A DNA stretch of 36,196 nucleotides from Candidatus Babelota bacterium (GCA_014730005.1 WJIY01000030.1:1-36196); one strand, 5' to 3'; shown: positions 8,962 to 19,316, counted from the first letter of the stretch. The notes: generated by a model from the sequence alone, not told the origin. Made by a program: numbers and translations.

Positions 8962-9276
8962 TCAAAAAGCTTCTTTACATCGATGACAAATTCTTGTCTT
9001 CTTTCCATCTTCCAAAAATTTTGTTTGAATCCTACATGTTTGTTTACAAGAAGGACAAACTGGCATTACTGTGCAAAGAGGAATATAACTCTCTTCTTTA
9101 GCTATCTTACTTTTTTCACCAGATCTTTTAGCTTTAACATGTTTTGTAACAACAGCAATATTTTTCACTAAAACTTTATTTTTATCTTTATCAACATCTA
9201 TAACATTACCTTGCTTTCCTTTATCTTTTCCAGAGAGTACAAAAACTAAATCATTTTTTTTTATTCGACTTAACAT
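8962..9276 (-). CDS. rplX: 50S ribosomal protein L24 with a four-cysteine C-terminus
   Basis: L24 is an assembly-initiating large-subunit protein. The N-terminal KOW motif is clear (KNDLVFVLSGKDKGKQGNV). The C-terminal part has two CxxC pairs, C74/C77 and C97/C100 (VCPSCKQTCR, RICHRCK), which could bind zinc; many but not all bacterial L24 proteins carry such cysteines. The 104-residue length is normal. It lies between rplN and rplE. Confidence 0.96.
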   Translation of the reverse strand: MLSRIKKNDLVFVLSGKDKGKQGNVIDVDKDKNKVLVKNIAVVTKHVKAKRSGEKSKIAKEESYIPLCTVMPVCPSCKQTCRIQTKFLEDGKKTRICHRCKEAF

Positions 9277-9291
9277 ATTAAACCTTACTAA

Positions 9292-9660
9292 TTACAAAAC
9301 CTCTGGGGCTAAAGATATAATTTTATTATAACCAACTACTCTTAATTCCCTAGCTACAGGCCCAAAAATACGAGTACCAACAGGTTGTTTATCTTTATCA
9401 ATTATAACTGCCGCATTATCATCAAACCTTATATAACTTCCATCAGCACGACGCAATTCCTTTTTTGTTCTAACAATAACAGCATTCAAAACATCCCCTT
9501 TTTTAACATTTCCTCCAGGAATCGCCTTTTTAACAGTAACCTTTACTGTATCACCCAAGTAAGCATATCTCTTTCCAGTACCTCCCTTAATATGAATTAT
9601 CATCAACTTTTTAGCACCAGAATTATCAGCAACTTCTAATTTTGTTTGTTTTTGAACCAT
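9292..9660 (-). CDS. rplN: 50S ribosomal protein L14
   Basis: L14 forms an intersubunit bridge and is the docking site of ribosome-silencing factor. The 122-residue product is highly conserved: [38 protein letters not shown] and [13 protein letters not shown]. It is the first gene of the spc part of the operon. Confidence 0.98.
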   Translation of the reverse strand: MVQKQTKLEVADNSGAKKLMIIHIKGGTGKRYAYLGDTVKVTVKKAIPGGNVKKGDVLNAVIVRTKKELRRADGSYIRFDDNAAVIIDKDKQPVGTRIFGPVARELRVVGYNKIISLAPEVL

Positions 9661-9673
9661 GTGCTATATCCTT

Positions 9674-9955
9674 TTATTTCGCACTTCTTAAAATTTGTCC
9701 CAAAACCATTTTTTTTGTTTTCGAAATAGGCCTACAACTAATAATTTCTACCCAATCTCCAATTTTGGCTTGCTCATTAGCATCATGAACCTTGTATTTC
9801 TTCGATTTATTAATAGTTTTTCCTAAAAAGGAATGCCTAAATCTTCTATTAACTTTCACTACTATAGTTTTCTGCATACCAGAAGAAATAACCTCTCCTT
9901 CAAGCTTCAAGCCTTTTGAACTACTAATTTCTTTCAATTTTTCACTATTTACCAT
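9674..9955 (-). CDS. rpsQ: 30S ribosomal protein S17
   Basis: S17 is an early-assembling OB-fold protein of the 30S body. The family block KTIVVKVNRRFRHSFLGKTI is present, followed by DWVEIISCRPISKTK. I chose the ATG that lies seven bases after GAGG, giving 93 residues; an ATG two codons upstream abuts the GAGG too closely. It follows rpmC after 99 bases, one of the longer gaps in the operon. Confidence 0.96.
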   Translation of the reverse strand: MVNSEKLKEISSSKGLKLEGEVISSGMQKTIVVKVNRRFRHSFLGKTINKSKKYKVHDANEQAKIGDWVEIISCRPISKTKKMVLGQILRSAK

Positions 9956-10054
9956 TATCATACCTCAAATAATTGTAATCGACCTTAACGCCAAACAAAT
10001 ATAGCCAATCAACTTCAAGAAATACTTTAACATATATTTAATAATTTTTTTAGC

Positions 10055-10246
10055 TTACTTAAAAATTTTACTATTTAAAACAGTTAAGCCTCTTGCTATA
10101 TTCGCTCTCAATTTTTTAAATTGTGAATAATCTTTAACGTCTCCAGCTCTTGACTTAAATTTTAAATCAAAAAGTTCCTTTTTCAACTTTAAAACCTCTT
10201 GTTTTAAAGAATTTTTATCCATTTTCTTAAAATCTTCTTTATTCAT
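10055..10246 (-). CDS. rpmC: 50S ribosomal protein L29
   Basis: L29 is a small helical protein at the tunnel exit, near the SRP and trigger factor docking site. The product is 63 residues from the ATG placed eight bases after AAGG; an upstream in-frame GTG overlaps that ribosome site and is unlikely. It shows the heptad-like helices LKQEVLKLKKELFDLKFK and LRANIARGLTVLNSK. Confidence 0.94.
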   Translation of the reverse strand: MNKEDFKKMDKNSLKQEVLKLKKELFDLKFKSRAGDVKDYSQFKKLRANIARGLTVLNSKIFK

Positions 10247-10267
10247 CTGCTTCACCTTAAGTTGATT

Positions 10268-10681
10268 CTATTCAATTTCTTTTTTGCTAACAAATTTGGT
10301 TTTCATCGGAATTTTATATGAAGCAGACTGCAAAACTCGTTTTGCAGTCTGCTTATCTAAATCTTTGACCTCAAACAAAATCTTACCCCTTTTAACAACA
10401 CAAACCCAAAATTCTGGATTTCCCTTTCCCTTACCCATACGAGTTTCTGCAGGCTTTTTTGTTATAGGCTTATCAGGAAAAACTCTTAAAAATAACTCCC
10501 CCACTTTTTTTAATTTTCTATTCATTGTTACACGCGCAGCCTCAATTTGTCTTGCACTCAACCATCCTGGTTCAACTGCAACAAGCCCATATTCCCCAAA
10601 TACAATATTACTTGCTCTAGATTTTCCTTTTAAAGTACCTCTTTGAATTTTTCTATACTTTGTCTTTTTAGGCATTAACAT
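10268..10681 (-). CDS. rplP: 50S ribosomal protein L16
   Basis: L16 lies near the peptidyl transferase centre and A-site tRNA. The 137-residue product has the usual start [20 protein letters not shown] and the signature [20 protein letters not shown]. It follows rpsC and precedes rpmC, the standard S10 order. Confidence 0.97.
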   Translation of the reverse strand: MLMPKKTKYRKIQRGTLKGKSRASNIVFGEYGLVAVEPGWLSARQIEAARVTMNRKLKKVGELFLRVFPDKPITKKPAETRMGKGKGNPEFWVCVVKRGKILFEVKDLDKQTAKRVLQSASYKIPMKTKFVSKKEIE

Positions 10682-10705
10682 AATTTTCTTTCTATTGTTT
10701 TATGC

Positions 10706-11335
10706 TTAAAATGAAGCAAACTCACCCTTGCAAATCCAAACCTTAACCCCGATAATTCCATAAGTTGTTGAAGCCTCGACTGAAGCAAAATCTACATTTG
10801 ACCTTAATGTATGTAAAGGTATAGAACCAATTCTTAACCATTCACTTCTAGCAATTTCAGCGCCACCTAAACGGCCTGAACAACAAATTTTAATTCCTTT
10901 GGCACCACTTTTCATAACAGAAAAACCCGCACGTTTCATTGCCCGCTTAAAACCCACTCTTTTTTCTAGTTGTTCAGCAATACTTTTAGCAACTAATTCT
11001 GCACTCAACTCTGGAACTTTAACTTCTTGAACTGAAACTTCTACGTTTTTTTTAAATTTACTATATATATCTTTTTTAAGCTGCTCAATACCAAGACCTT
11101 TTTTTCCAATAATAAAACCTGGCCTTGAAGAAGAAATAACTATTCTAATATTTTCACCAGCTTTATCTATTACAATTTTAGCAACATCAACATTATTCAA
11201 TTTAGTCTTCAAATAATTTCTTATTTGAAGATCTTCAAGTAATTCTTTTCCATACGATTTTTTCGCAAACCAATGAGCTTTCCAATCTTTAAAAACTCCT
11301 AACCTAAATCCTATAGGATTAACTTTTTGCCCCAC
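10706..11335 (-). CDS. rpsC: 30S ribosomal protein S3
   Basis: S3 lines the mRNA entry channel and has helicase-like activity together with S4 and S5. The KH domain is clear (SSSRPGFIIGKKGLGIEQLK), as is the C-terminal domain (GRLGGAEIARSEW, TTYGIIGVKVWI). It starts with GTG for the family-typical MGQKVNPIGFRLG, six bases after AGAGG. At 209 residues it lacks the long C-terminal tail of some homologues. Confidence 0.97.
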   Translation of the reverse strand: MGQKVNPIGFRLGVFKDWKAHWFAKKSYGKELLEDLQIRNYLKTKLNNVDVAKIVIDKAGENIRIVISSSRPGFIIGKKGLGIEQLKKDIYSKFKKNVEVSVQEVKVPELSAELVAKSIAEQLEKRVGFKRAMKRAGFSVMKSGAKGIKICCSGRLGGAEIARSEWLRIGSIPLHTLRSNVDFASVEASTTYGIIGVKVWICKGEFASF

Positions 11336-11381
11336 GTATCACCTCTTCTAAGACTAAATAAAATTAAAATTTTTATAAAAA

Positions 11382-11747
11382 TCATTTCTCTTCATTTTTT
11401 TCTTTTATTTCTTGCAAAATAACCTCCAAATGACTCAATCTTTTTCTCTGAATAGAAGCTCGCCCCATTGCCCCAGGTCTATAGTATCTAATAATCGGCC
11501 CCTGATCAACCCGGATCTCTTTGATAACAAAATCAGCCATAGTTTTAGCACTGCTTTCCCTATTTGCATTAATACTATTAGCATAAGCAGAATTAATAGT
11601 CTTAATAACAGGCCGCACACGCTTTAAAGCATAATTTTGCAACCTATTAATTGCCTTCTCAACAGAAATCCCCCTTATCTCATTTATTATCGGGCGCAAT
11701 TTATAAGGAGAAACTCTTATATATTTTGTTTTTGCTTGTACACGCAT
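11382..11747 (-). CDS. rplV: 50S ribosomal protein L22
   Basis: L22 reaches into the peptide exit tunnel, where its beta-hairpin forms part of the constriction. The 121-residue product has the family blocks YIRVSPYKLRPIINEIRG and GPIIRYYRPGAMGRASIQRK. It ends in a short charged tail. It lies between rpsS and rpsC. Confidence 0.96.
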   Translation of the reverse strand: MRVQAKTKYIRVSPYKLRPIINEIRGISVEKAINRLQNYALKRVRPVIKTINSAYANSINANRESSAKTMADFVIKEIRVDQGPIIRYYRPGAMGRASIQRKRLSHLEVILQEIKEKNEEK

Positions 11748-11805
11748 CTTGAAAACCTTTAAAAAAATCTATTTTTTAATTTAATAACAAATCACTAAAC
11801 GCAAT

Positions 11806-12093
11806 TTATTTACCAGGAGTCACCCCAGCTTTACGTTGCCCACTATGTAATTTAAATGTTCTTGTTGGAGCAAATTCTCCTAATGTATGTCCAACCATAT
11901 TTTCTGTTATAAAAATGGAAACAAATTTTCTGCCATCATGCACTGCAATAGTAAATCCCACTAACTCCGGTGTAATCATACTTGCACGTTTCCAAGTTTT
12001 TATAACTTTTTTTTCTCCGGAAGATTTTAATCTTTCAATATGTTTTAATAAGGTTGGGTCAACATAAGGCCCTTTACGTATAGATCTGGACAT
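11806..12093 (-). CDS. rpsS: 30S ribosomal protein S19
   Basis: S19 forms a complex with S13 in the small-subunit head. The product has the signature [19 protein letters not shown] and the C-terminal block [21 protein letters not shown] start it at ATG (MSRSIRKG, 95 residues), five bases after AGAGG; a TTG codon just upstream is in frame but unnecessary. Confidence 0.97.
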   Translation of the reverse strand: MSRSIRKGPYVDPTLLKHIERLKSSGEKKVIKTWKRASMITPELVGFTIAVHDGRKFVSIFITENMVGHTLGEFAPTRTFKLHSGQRKAGVTPGK

Positions 12094-12153
12094 CAAAACC
12101 TCTGTTTTATTTTTTTATTTAATCTTTCACTTTAACTTTTTAAACACACTTCC

Positions 12154-12969
12154 CTATTTTCTTCTCTTAAGAATAGCAGAACTTTTTCTTTTTCTTGTTC
12201 GCGCTCCCTTTGTAGATTTACCCCATGGAGTAACCGGATGTGAACCAGATTTTGAACGTCCCTCACCACCTCCGTGTGGATGATCAACAGGATTCATAGC
12301 CATTCCGCGAACTGTAGGCCTAAAACCTTTATGTCTTGTTCTTCCGGCCTTACCCAACGACATATTTCTATAATCCGCATTTGATAATGAACCTATAGTT
12401 GCCCAATTATCCAAGCCAACAGTCCTTGTTTCACCCGAAGGCATTTTTAAAATAGCAAATTCATTTTCCTTACCTAATAACTGCACAGCACATCCAGCCC
12501 CTCGAGCAAATTTTCCTCCTTGACCAGGAACAAGTTCAACGTTATGAATAAAAAAACCAACTGGAATACTTCTTAAAGGCAAACTATTACCAATCTTAGC
12601 TTCTGCTTTAACACTAGCCAATACCTTATCACCAACGTTTAATCCATCTGGTCTTAAAATATAGCCTTTGACACCATTTGTATAAAAAACTAAAGCAATT
12701 GGTACATTTCTATTTGGATCATATTCGAAAGCCGCAATCTTGCCAACAACATCTCGTTGTAATCTTTTAAAATCAATAATTCTATATTTTCTTTTAGCAC
12801 CACCACCACGATGTCGTACGGTTATACCACCATAAACGTTTCGCCCTGATTTTTTATTCAAAGGTCGCGTTAATCTCTTTTCAGGATCCTTTTTAGATAA
12901 ATCCCTTACAACTACAAATTGTTGTTTCCGTAATGATGAATTTCTAGGTTTTCTACTAACAATTGCCAT
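12154..12969 (-). CDS. rplB: 50S ribosomal protein L2
   Basis: L2 is required for subunit association and for an active peptidyl transferase centre. The 271-residue product shows GGITVRHRGGGAKRKYRIID, the central block LVPGQGGKFARGAG and the catalytic-centre-facing PVDHPHGGGEGRSKSGSHPV. Its start is one base after the rplW stop, implying tight coupling. Confidence 0.98.
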   Translation of the reverse strand: MAIVSRKPRNSSLRKQQFVVVRDLSKKDPEKRLTRPLNKKSGRNVYGGITVRHRGGGAKRKYRIIDFKRLQRDVVGKIAAFEYDPNRNVPIALVFYTNGVKGYILRPDGLNVGDKVLASVKAEAKIGNSLPLRSIPVGFFIHNVELVPGQGGKFARGAGCAVQLLGKENEFAILKMPSGETRTVGLDNWATIGSLSNADYRNMSLGKAGRTRHKGFRPTVRGMAMNPVDHPHGGGEGRSKSGSHPVTPWGKSTKGARTRKRKSSAILKRRK

Positions 12970-12970
12970 T

Positions 12971-13324
12971 TTATTTTTCCTCTACACTTCTTTTCTTTTC
13001 TGCTGTAGTTGCTTCAGATACACCCATTGTTTCAAAATGTCCAGGCAATTCAATCTTATGACCCTTCTTTAATGTTACAATAGCTTTCTTTTTATCCGAA
13101 GTTTTAAAAACTCTTCGAGAAAAAGTTTTTGTTTTACCCGCACAATTTAAAATGCTAACTTGAGCAACCTCAACATTCCAAATTTTCTGAATTGCTTCTC
13201 GAATCATAACTTTGTTTGCATTTTTATGCACCTCAAAAGTTAATTTTCCCAAACTTTTGAATAATTTATTACTCTTATCAGTAGTAACTATATTTTTTAT
13301 TATATCGTAACTGCTTAATTCCAT
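12971..13324 (-). CDS. rplW: 50S ribosomal protein L23
   Basis: L23 at the tunnel exit is the docking site for trigger factor and SRP. The family blocks TTDKSNKLFKSLGKLTFEVH and NKVMIREAIQKIWNVEV are visible. A short Glu/Lys-rich tail (TTAEKKRSVEEK) extends beyond the usual end. The ATG overlaps the end of rplD by ten bases. Confidence 0.96.
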   Translation of the reverse strand: MELSSYDIIKNIVTTDKSNKLFKSLGKLTFEVHKNANKVMIREAIQKIWNVEVAQVSILNCAGKTKTFSRRVFKTSDKKKAIVTLKKGHKIELPGHFETMGVSEATTAEKKRSVEEK

Positions 13325-13962
13325 AACGAAACCATATCTTTAAATAAATTCATATCTTTTTTCAAAAAGACCAAACAATCACTATTACTTAAATCAAAAA
13401 CATTCGGCTGATCAAAATAAGCCAAATTAATTTTTGGAATATTACGAAAAGACGTTAAATTCACTTCATCTTCAAATGGTAAAAACATCAAAATCTTTTT
13501 ATTAATTATTCCCAGCTGTTTAATAGCATCATAAGCTTTTTTGGTACTAGGCTTATTTTCGTTTGTTAGATCAAAATCTAAACAATATATTTTTTTTGAG
13601 CTTTCTTCAACAAAATCACTAAAAACATTATTCAAAACACTCTTTAATTGTTTTTTATTAAGATCCAAATTTCGGATTCTTGGTTGTGGCCCAAAAACTA
13701 TACCCCCTTTTCTCCATAATGGAGACTTTAATGTCCCTGCACGTGCTCGACCTGTTCCTTTTTGTCGCCAGGGCTTCCTATTTGAAAAAGAAACCATACT
13801 TCTATTTTTACAACCAACTGTCCCCTGACGCCAATTTTGTAATAATTTTCTTATTGCATAAGAATATGTTTTAGCATCACATTCTTTTTTTTCAAAATCT
13901 ATTGCAATAATATCTTGGCTCTTATTTCCTTTTATATCCCACACAGCTATATCTTTTTTCAT
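13315..13962 (-). CDS. rplD: 50S ribosomal protein L4
   Basis: L4 forms, with L22, the constriction of the exit tunnel; in Escherichia coli it is also the S10-operon repressor. The 215-residue product has the tunnel loop signature RKPWRQKGTGRARAGTLKSP and the following GGIVFGPQPR. The C-terminal globular domain is divergent but of normal length. It overlaps rplW. Confidence 0.96.
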   Translation of the reverse strand: MKKDIAVWDIKGNKSQDIIAIDFEKKECDAKTYSYAIRKLLQNWRQGTVGCKNRSMVSFSNRKPWRQKGTGRARAGTLKSPLWRKGGIVFGPQPRIRNLDLNKKQLKSVLNNVFSDFVEESSKKIYCLDFDLTNENKPSTKKAYDAIKQLGIINKKILMFLPFEDEVNLTSFRNIPKINLAYFDQPNVFDLSNSDCLVFLKKDMNLFKDMVSLWN

Positions 13963-13966
13963 TTGC

Positions 13967-14596
13967 TCATCCTTGTTTAGTAATCATCAACAATGTATCC
14001 TTTTTACCAGGAACAGAACCACGCACAAATAAACAACCATTATCCTTATCTAAAGAAATAACCTTTAAACCCTTAATTGTGATTTTACTACACCCACAAT
14101 GCCCTGGAAGTTTCTTACCTTTATCAACAAAACCCTGTGAAGTAAGACCACCAACTGCTCCAGGTATACGATGAAAATTTGAACCATGACTTTTAGGCCC
14201 CCCTCCAAAACCCCATCGTTTTACTACACCTTGAAAACCTAATCCGCGGCTTTTACCGGAAATCTTCACTTTATTATCAACCGCAAAATTAATATCATTT
14301 AAATCAATTTTTTGACCAACCTTAAATTTTTCTAAATCAGATTGCTCAATCTTAACTTCTTTTAAATATTGAAAATACTTTTTCTTATTCAAACACCATT
14401 GATCTGAAAATGATTGATGTTCATATCGCTTTCTTGGTAATCCTAATTGTAAAGCAAAATAACCATCATTTTGCATCGATTTAATTTGAGTAACAAACCA
14501 ATTAGAAACATTAATAACAGTTACAGGAACAACTGCACCATTTTTTGTAAATATTTGAGTCATTCCTATTTTTTTACCCAAAACACTATTAAGCAT
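13967..14596 (-). CDS. rplC: 50S ribosomal protein L3
   Basis: L3 reaches close to the peptidyl transferase centre and starts 50S assembly. The 209-residue product begins MLNSVLGKKIGMTQIF and carries the loop FHRIPGAVGGLTSQGFVDKG followed by KKLPGHCG. This loop diverges from the more common GSxGxxxxPxRVxKGKxMPGHMG form but keeps the Gly, Lys and Pro positions. Confidence 0.96.
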   Translation of the reverse strand: MLNSVLGKKIGMTQIFTKNGAVVPVTVINVSNWFVTQIKSMQNDGYFALQLGLPRKRYEHQSFSDQWCLNKKKYFQYLKEVKIEQSDLEKFKVGQKIDLNDINFAVDNKVKISGKSRGLGFQGVVKRWGFGGGPKSHGSNFHRIPGAVGGLTSQGFVDKGKKLPGHCGCSKITIKGLKVISLDKDNGCLFVRGSVPGKKDTLLMITKQG

Positions 14597-14634
14597 AACT
14601 TTTGCCTCTTTAATCTCGTCCCGTTTTAAAACTT

Positions 14635-14940
14635 TTATTTAATTTCAACGTCTACGCCCGCGGAAATATTCAATTTCATTAGAGCATCCATTGTTTGTTC
14701 GCTAGGCGAAACTATATCTACAATACGCTTATGCGTAGTAATTTCAAATTGTTCTCTCGCCTTTTTATCAACATGAGGAGATTTTAATACAGTAAAACAT
14801 TTTCTTTTATTAGGAAGAGGGATAGGCCCCAAAATATTTGAGCCTGTCCTTCTTACTGTTAAAACAATTTGTTTTACCGCACTATCCAACAATCTATGGT
14901 CATAAGATTTCAATGTCAAACGGATTTTTTGCTTCTTCAT
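14635..14940 (-). CDS. rpsJ: 30S ribosomal protein S10
   Basis: S10 is part of the small-subunit head and doubles as transcription factor NusE. The 101-residue product shows [40 protein letters not shown] and [19 protein letters not shown]. It starts the S10 cluster but lies only 18 bases from tuf, so no separate S10 promoter and leader fit here. Confidence 0.98.
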   Translation of the reverse strand: MKKQKIRLTLKSYDHRLLDSAVKQIVLTVRRTGSNILGPIPLPNKRKCFTVLKSPHVDKKAREQFEITTHKRIVDIVSPSEQTMDALMKLNISAGVDVEIK

Positions 14941-14958
14941 TTGTTCACTAACCTAATT

Positions 14959-16149
14959 TTATTCTATTATCTCGGTAACAACACCTGCTCCAACTGTTCT
15001 TCCACCTTCCCGAACAGCAAATTTCAATTCCTTATCCATTGCAATCTTACTAACAAGTTCAACTGTTACCTCAACTTCATCGCCAGGCATAACCATTTCT
15101 CTACCTTCTGGCAATGTTATTGTGCCTGTAACATCTGTTGTTCTAAAATAAAACTGCGGTCTATATCCATTAAAGAAAGGCGTATGTCTTCCACCCTCTT
15201 CTTTCTTCAATGTAACAATTTGAGCCTTAAACTTTCTATGAGGCGTAATAGAGCCAACAGCTGCTATAACTTGTCCTCTTTCAACATCTTCCTTTTTAAT
15301 ACCACGCAATAAAATTCCTACATTATCACCAGGCATACCCTCTTTAAGCTCTTTGTTAAACATTTCTATGCCTGTAACTGTAGTTTTAATGGTATCTTTA
15401 AATCCTACAATTTCTACTTCATCACCAAGATGAACAATACCTCTTTCAATACGTCCTGTAACAACAGTACCCCGTCCCGATATTGAAAATACATCTTCTA
15501 TAGGCATTAAAAATGGCTTTTCAGTATCTCTCTCTGGAGTTGGCACATAAGAATCAATTGCATCCATCAACTTTTCAATAGACTGTTCACCAATTTCACT
15601 CTTATCCCCTTCTAAAGTCTTTAATGCAGAACCTTTAATAATAGGAATTTCGTCTCCAGGGAAACCATATTTTGACAAAAGTTCTCGAACTTCTTCTTCA
15701 ACCAACTCTACCAAACTAGGATCATCTACCATATCTACTTTATTCAAATAAACAACAATTGCAGGAACTCCAACTTGGCGAGCAAGCAAAATGTGCTCTC
15801 TTGTTTGAGGCATTGGACCATCTGCCGCTGAAACAACTAAAACCGCACCATCCATTTGCGCAGCGCCAGTTATCATATTTTTAACATAGTCAGCGTGTCC
15901 AGGACAATCTACGTGAGCATAATGCCTTTTTGGGGTTTCATATTCAACGTGAGAAACTGCAATAGTTATACCACGGGCTTTTTCTTCTGGTGCATTATCA
16001 ATTTGTTCAAACGCTCTAAAATCAGCCTGGCCTTTTTCTGCCAAAACTTTTGTTATTGCTGCAGTCAAAGTAGTTTTTCCATGATCAACGTGTCCAATTG
16101 TTCCAATATTACAATGTGGCTTTTTTCTCTCAAAAACACCTTTTGCCAT
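14959..16149 (-). CDS. tuf: Elongation factor Tu
   Basis: EF-Tu delivers aminoacyl-tRNA to the ribosome using GTP. The 396-residue product has the P-loop GHVDHGKT (19-26), DCPGHADY (81-88, with the catalytic His85), NKVD (136-139) and the three-domain length. It ends [18 protein letters not shown]. It is the only tuf copy in the window and lies between fusA and rpsJ. Confidence 0.99.
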   Translation of the reverse strand: MAKGVFERKKPHCNIGTIGHVDHGKTTLTAAITKVLAEKGQADFRAFEQIDNAPEEKARGITIAVSHVEYETPKRHYAHVDCPGHADYVKNMITGAAQMDGAVLVVSAADGPMPQTREHILLARQVGVPAIVVYLNKVDMVDDPSLVELVEEEVRELLSKYGFPGDEIPIIKGSALKTLEGDKSEIGEQSIEKLMDAIDSYVPTPERDTEKPFLMPIEDVFSISGRGTVVTGRIERGIVHLGDEVEIVGFKDTIKTTVTGIEMFNKELKEGMPGDNVGILLRGIKKEDVERGQVIAAVGSITPHRKFKAQIVTLKKEEGGRHTPFFNGYRPQFYFRTTDVTGTITLPEGREMVMPGDEVEVTVELVSKIAMDKELKFAVREGGRTVGAGVVTEIIE

Positions 16150-16181
16150 TTATAACCCTTCCTAATTCAAATTAATTATAT

Positions 16182-18260
16182 TTATTTTTTTCCTACAATT
16201 ACTTCCTGAACGTTTTTAGGAACTTCTCTATAAACTTCAAATTGCATTGAAGAACTAGCTCTTCCTTTGGTCATAGAACGCAAATCAGTAGTATAACCAA
16301 ACATTTCAGCCAAAGGAACCTCCGCTGTTATAACCTGCACTCCTTTTCTAGCCTCCATTCCTAAAATCCTACCTCTGCGAGAATTTAAATCCCCCATAAC
16401 ATCCCCCATATATTCTTCAGGAGTAACAACCTCAATTTTAAAAATAGGCTCCAAAAGAACCGGACTTGCTTTTTTCATTCCATCCTTAAAAGCCATTGAA
16501 GCAGCAATCTTAAAAGCGAGTTCAGAAGAATCTACGTCATGAAAAGAACCATCATAAACAGTAACCTTTACATCTTCAACGGGATAATTAGCCAAAATTC
16601 CTCCACTCATAGCTTCAATAACCCCTTTTTCTATCCCTGGGATATATTCTCTTGGAATTGCACCCCCCGTAATAGCATTTACAAACTCAAACCCCTCACC
16701 TCGCTGCAACGGCTCAACTCGCAACCAAACATGCCCATATTGGCCTCTTCCTCCAGATTGACGTATAAATTTTCCTTCTGATTCAACATTACGCTGAATA
16801 GTTTCTTTATAAGCAACCTGAGGTTTACCAACATTTGCCTCAACCTTATGTTCCCGAAGAAGTCTATCAACAATAATCTCTAAATGTAGCTCTCCCATTC
16901 CAGAAATAACTGTTTGACCAGTATCATTATCAAAAGAAAATTTAAATGATGGATCCTCTTGCATTAATTTTTTTAAAGCGAGAGTCATCTTTTCATAATC
17001 ACCTTTACCCTTTGGCTCTATTGCAACACTGACTACCGGATCAGGAAAATCAATAGACTCTAAAAGAATTGGTTGTGATTGATCACACAAAGTATCACCT
17101 GTTGTCACATCCTTAACCCCAACTATTGCAACAATATCACCAGCAGATGCGGTTTTTAATTCTTCTCTTTTATTTGAATGCATTTTTAAAATTCGACTTA
17201 CTCTCTCTTTTTTATCCTTAGCAGCATTATAAACATAAGAACCTGCATCTAACCTGCCGGAATAAATACGAGCAAAAGCTAAAGACCCAACAAAAGGATC
17301 TGTTACTATTTTAAAAGCCAAAGCACAAAAAGGCCCTTCTACGTCTGCAGGTCTTTTTTCAATCTCTTTTGTATTAGGATTTTCTCCCTCAACTGAAAGA
17401 ACTTCTAATGGGGACGGTAAATAATCAACAACTGCATCCAAGAGCAATTGAACTCCTTTATTTTTAAAAGCAGAACCACAAAAAACCGGAGTTATTTTTT
17501 GCAATAAAACCCCTTTTCTTATTGCGGCTTTAATCTCATCAACTGATATCTCTTTACCATCCAAATATTTTTCTGCCAACTCATCACTAAAATCACAAGC
17601 CCTCTCCACAATAGCTTCATACATCTGATTCATTTTTTCTTGATACTCAGATGGTACATCAAGAAATTCTACATTTGCACCCATTGATTCTTCATCGAAA
17701 ACAACCATTTTTTTCGATATTACATCTATAATTGATTTAAAATTTTCAGATTCACCAACAGGAATTTGCATAGCTAGAGGATTACCACGCAGTTTTACAT
17801 CAATATCTTTAACTACACTAAAATAATCAGCCCCTACTCTATCTAATTTATTAACAAAAGCTATTCTTGGAACCTTATATCGATCAGCTTGACGCCAAAC
17901 AGTTTCCGACTGAGGCTCAACACCACCAACCCCACAAAACACTGCAACACTTCCATCTAAAACCCGCAATGATCGCTCAACTTCAATTGTAAAATCTACG
18001 TGACCAGGAGTATCAATAATATTTATATGATGATCTCGCCAAAAACAAGTCGTTGCCGCTGAAGTAATTGTTATACCACGTTCTTGTTCCTGCTCCATCC
18101 AATCCATTATTGCCGCACCTTCATGCACCTCACCTATCTTGTGAGATACACCAGTATAAAACAAAACTCGCTCAGTAACAGTTGTCTTGCCGGCATCAAT
18201 GTGTGCCATAATTCCTATATTACGATATTTTTTCAGATGTTTATTTTTTCCTTCATTCAT
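16182..18260 (-). CDS. fusA: Elongation factor G
   Basis: EF-G drives translocation and, with ribosome recycling factor, subunit splitting. The 692-residue product has the G1 motif AHIDAGKTT (19-27), [18 protein letters not shown] and the five-domain length. Domain IV shows [16 protein letters not shown]. It lies between rpsG and tuf in classical str-operon order. Confidence 0.99.
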   Translation of the reverse strand: MNEGKNKHLKKYRNIGIMAHIDAGKTTVTERVLFYTGVSHKIGEVHEGAAIMDWMEQEQERGITITSAATTCFWRDHHINIIDTPGHVDFTIEVERSLRVLDGSVAVFCGVGGVEPQSETVWRQADRYKVPRIAFVNKLDRVGADYFSVVKDIDVKLRGNPLAMQIPVGESENFKSIIDVISKKMVVFDEESMGANVEFLDVPSEYQEKMNQMYEAIVERACDFSDELAEKYLDGKEISVDEIKAAIRKGVLLQKITPVFCGSAFKNKGVQLLLDAVVDYLPSPLEVLSVEGENPNTKEIEKRPADVEGPFCALAFKIVTDPFVGSLAFARIYSGRLDAGSYVYNAAKDKKERVSRILKMHSNKREELKTASAGDIVAIVGVKDVTTGDTLCDQSQPILLESIDFPDPVVSVAIEPKGKGDYEKMTLALKKLMQEDPSFKFSFDNDTGQTVISGMGELHLEIIVDRLLREHKVEANVGKPQVAYKETIQRNVESEGKFIRQSGGRGQYGHVWLRVEPLQRGEGFEFVNAITGGAIPREYIPGIEKGVIEAMSGGILANYPVEDVKVTVYDGSFHDVDSSELAFKIAASMAFKDGMKKASPVLLEPIFKIEVVTPEEYMGDVMGDLNSRRGRILGMEARKGVQVITAEVPLAEMFGYTTDLRSMTKGRASSSMQFEVYREVPKNVQEVIVGKK

Positions 18261-18282
18261 CTTGCTTTACCTCTATTTTCTA

Positions 18283-18765
18283 CTACCAAGCATAATGTGA
18301 AAATGCTCTATTAGCCTCAGCCATTCGATGTACATCACTTCTTTTTTTAACGGCATTACCTCGTCCTTCAACAGCCTCCAAAATTTCATGCGCCAACCTT
18401 TTTCCCATAGTCTTATCTGAACGACTCTCAGCAGCTCCAATTAACCATCTTAAAGCCAAAGCCAAAGCTCTTCTTGAACGAACTTCTGTAGGTATTTGAT
18501 ATACGCCACCTCCAACTCTTCTAGATCTTACTTCAACGGAAGGTCTAATTTGGCTCAAGGCTTTTTCAAAAAGATAATAAGCTTTTTTATCATCATTTTC
18601 AGATTTACTCTTTAATATATCAAAAGCTTCATAAACTATATTTCGAGCTACATCTTTTTTGCCACGCTCCATAATCATATTTATAAGCTTTTGAACAACA
18701 GGAGAATTAAATCTTAAATCTACCCCAATCTCACGTATCATTCCAACAGATTTTCGTCTAGGCAT
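18283..18765 (-). CDS. rpsG: 30S ribosomal protein S7
   Basis: S7 nucleates assembly of the small-subunit head and lies near the E site; in Escherichia coli it represses the str operon. The 160-residue product begins MPRRKSVGM and carries VEVRSRRVGGGVYQIPTEVR and ALRWLIGAAESR. Its ATG overlaps the rpsL stop by one base (TAATG). Confidence 0.98.
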   Translation of the reverse strand: MPRRKSVGMIREIGVDLRFNSPVVQKLINMIMERGKKDVARNIVYEAFDILKSKSENDDKKAYYLFEKALSQIRPSVEVRSRRVGGGVYQIPTEVRSRRALALALRWLIGAAESRSDKTMGKRLAHEILEAVEGRGNAVKKRSDVHRMAEANRAFSHYAW

Positions 18766-19142
18766 TAACTACCTTTCTTTTTTTTAGCACCATAAAGAGA
18801 CCGTGCCTGTGCTCGCCCCTCAACACCTGCAGCATCCAATGTCCCTCTAATAATATGATATTTCACCCCAGGTAAATCTTTTACTCTTCCACCCCTAACC
18901 AAAACAATAGAGTGCTCTTGAAGATTATGTCCTTCACCTGGGATATATGCAGTTACTTCTTTTCCAGTTGTCAATTTAACACGAGCAACTTTTCGTAAAG
19001 CCGAATTTGGCTTTTTAGGCGTTACAGTATAAACCCTGAGACAAACACCTCGCCTTTGAGGACAATTTTTCAAAGCTAACGATGTTGATTTTTGTATTCC
19101 TTCTCTTCTTTTAGAGCGTACTAACTGATTTATAGTTGGCAT
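18765..19142 (-). CDS. rpsL: 30S ribosomal protein S12
   Basis: S12 controls decoding accuracy at the A site. The 125-residue product has the loops [17 protein letters not shown] and [17 protein letters not shown]. The lysines changed in classical streptomycin-resistant mutants are present, so it looks wild type. It is the first gene of the operon, following a leader of about 140 bases. Confidence 0.98.
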   Translation of the reverse strand: MPTINQLVRSKRREGIQKSTSLALKNCPQRRGVCLRVYTVTPKKPNSALRKVARVKLTTGKEVTAYIPGEGHNLQEHSIVLVRGGRVKDLPGVKYHIIRGTLDAAGVEGRAQARSLYGAKKKKGS

Positions 19143-19187
19143 ATCTAGCTACCTTAAAATTACAATATATTAAAAACGTTTAAACCA

Positions 19188-19221
19188 AAGCTTGCTCTTG
19201 CTCAAAAAGCAAATCAAGCTT
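19188..19221 (-). promoter_or_regulatory. Leader hairpin upstream of rpsL
   Basis: In the transcript this forms AAGCTTG paired with CAAGCTT, a small internal loop, then TTGCT paired with AGCAA around a five-base loop. It lies between the predicted promoter and the rpsL start. No T-run follows, so it is not a terminator. It could be a feedback target for a ribosomal protein or a stabilising 5' structure. Confidence 0.5.
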
Positions 19222-19288
19222 AAAAACCACCATTAATCAAATAAATTAGGAAAAATTTCAGATTCATAAGTGAACCTTGGTATCGATA

Positions 19289-19316
19289 ATTTTATAGTTT
19301 TTTAAACTTTTTTCAA
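19289..19316 (-). promoter_or_regulatory. Sigma-70-like promoter of the translation operon
   Basis: TTGAAA, a 16-base spacer and TAAAAT lie on the minus strand about 150 bases upstream of rpsL. Both boxes are close to consensus and no other gene lies between, so this is the best candidate start for the 33-gene transcript. Confidence 0.5.
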
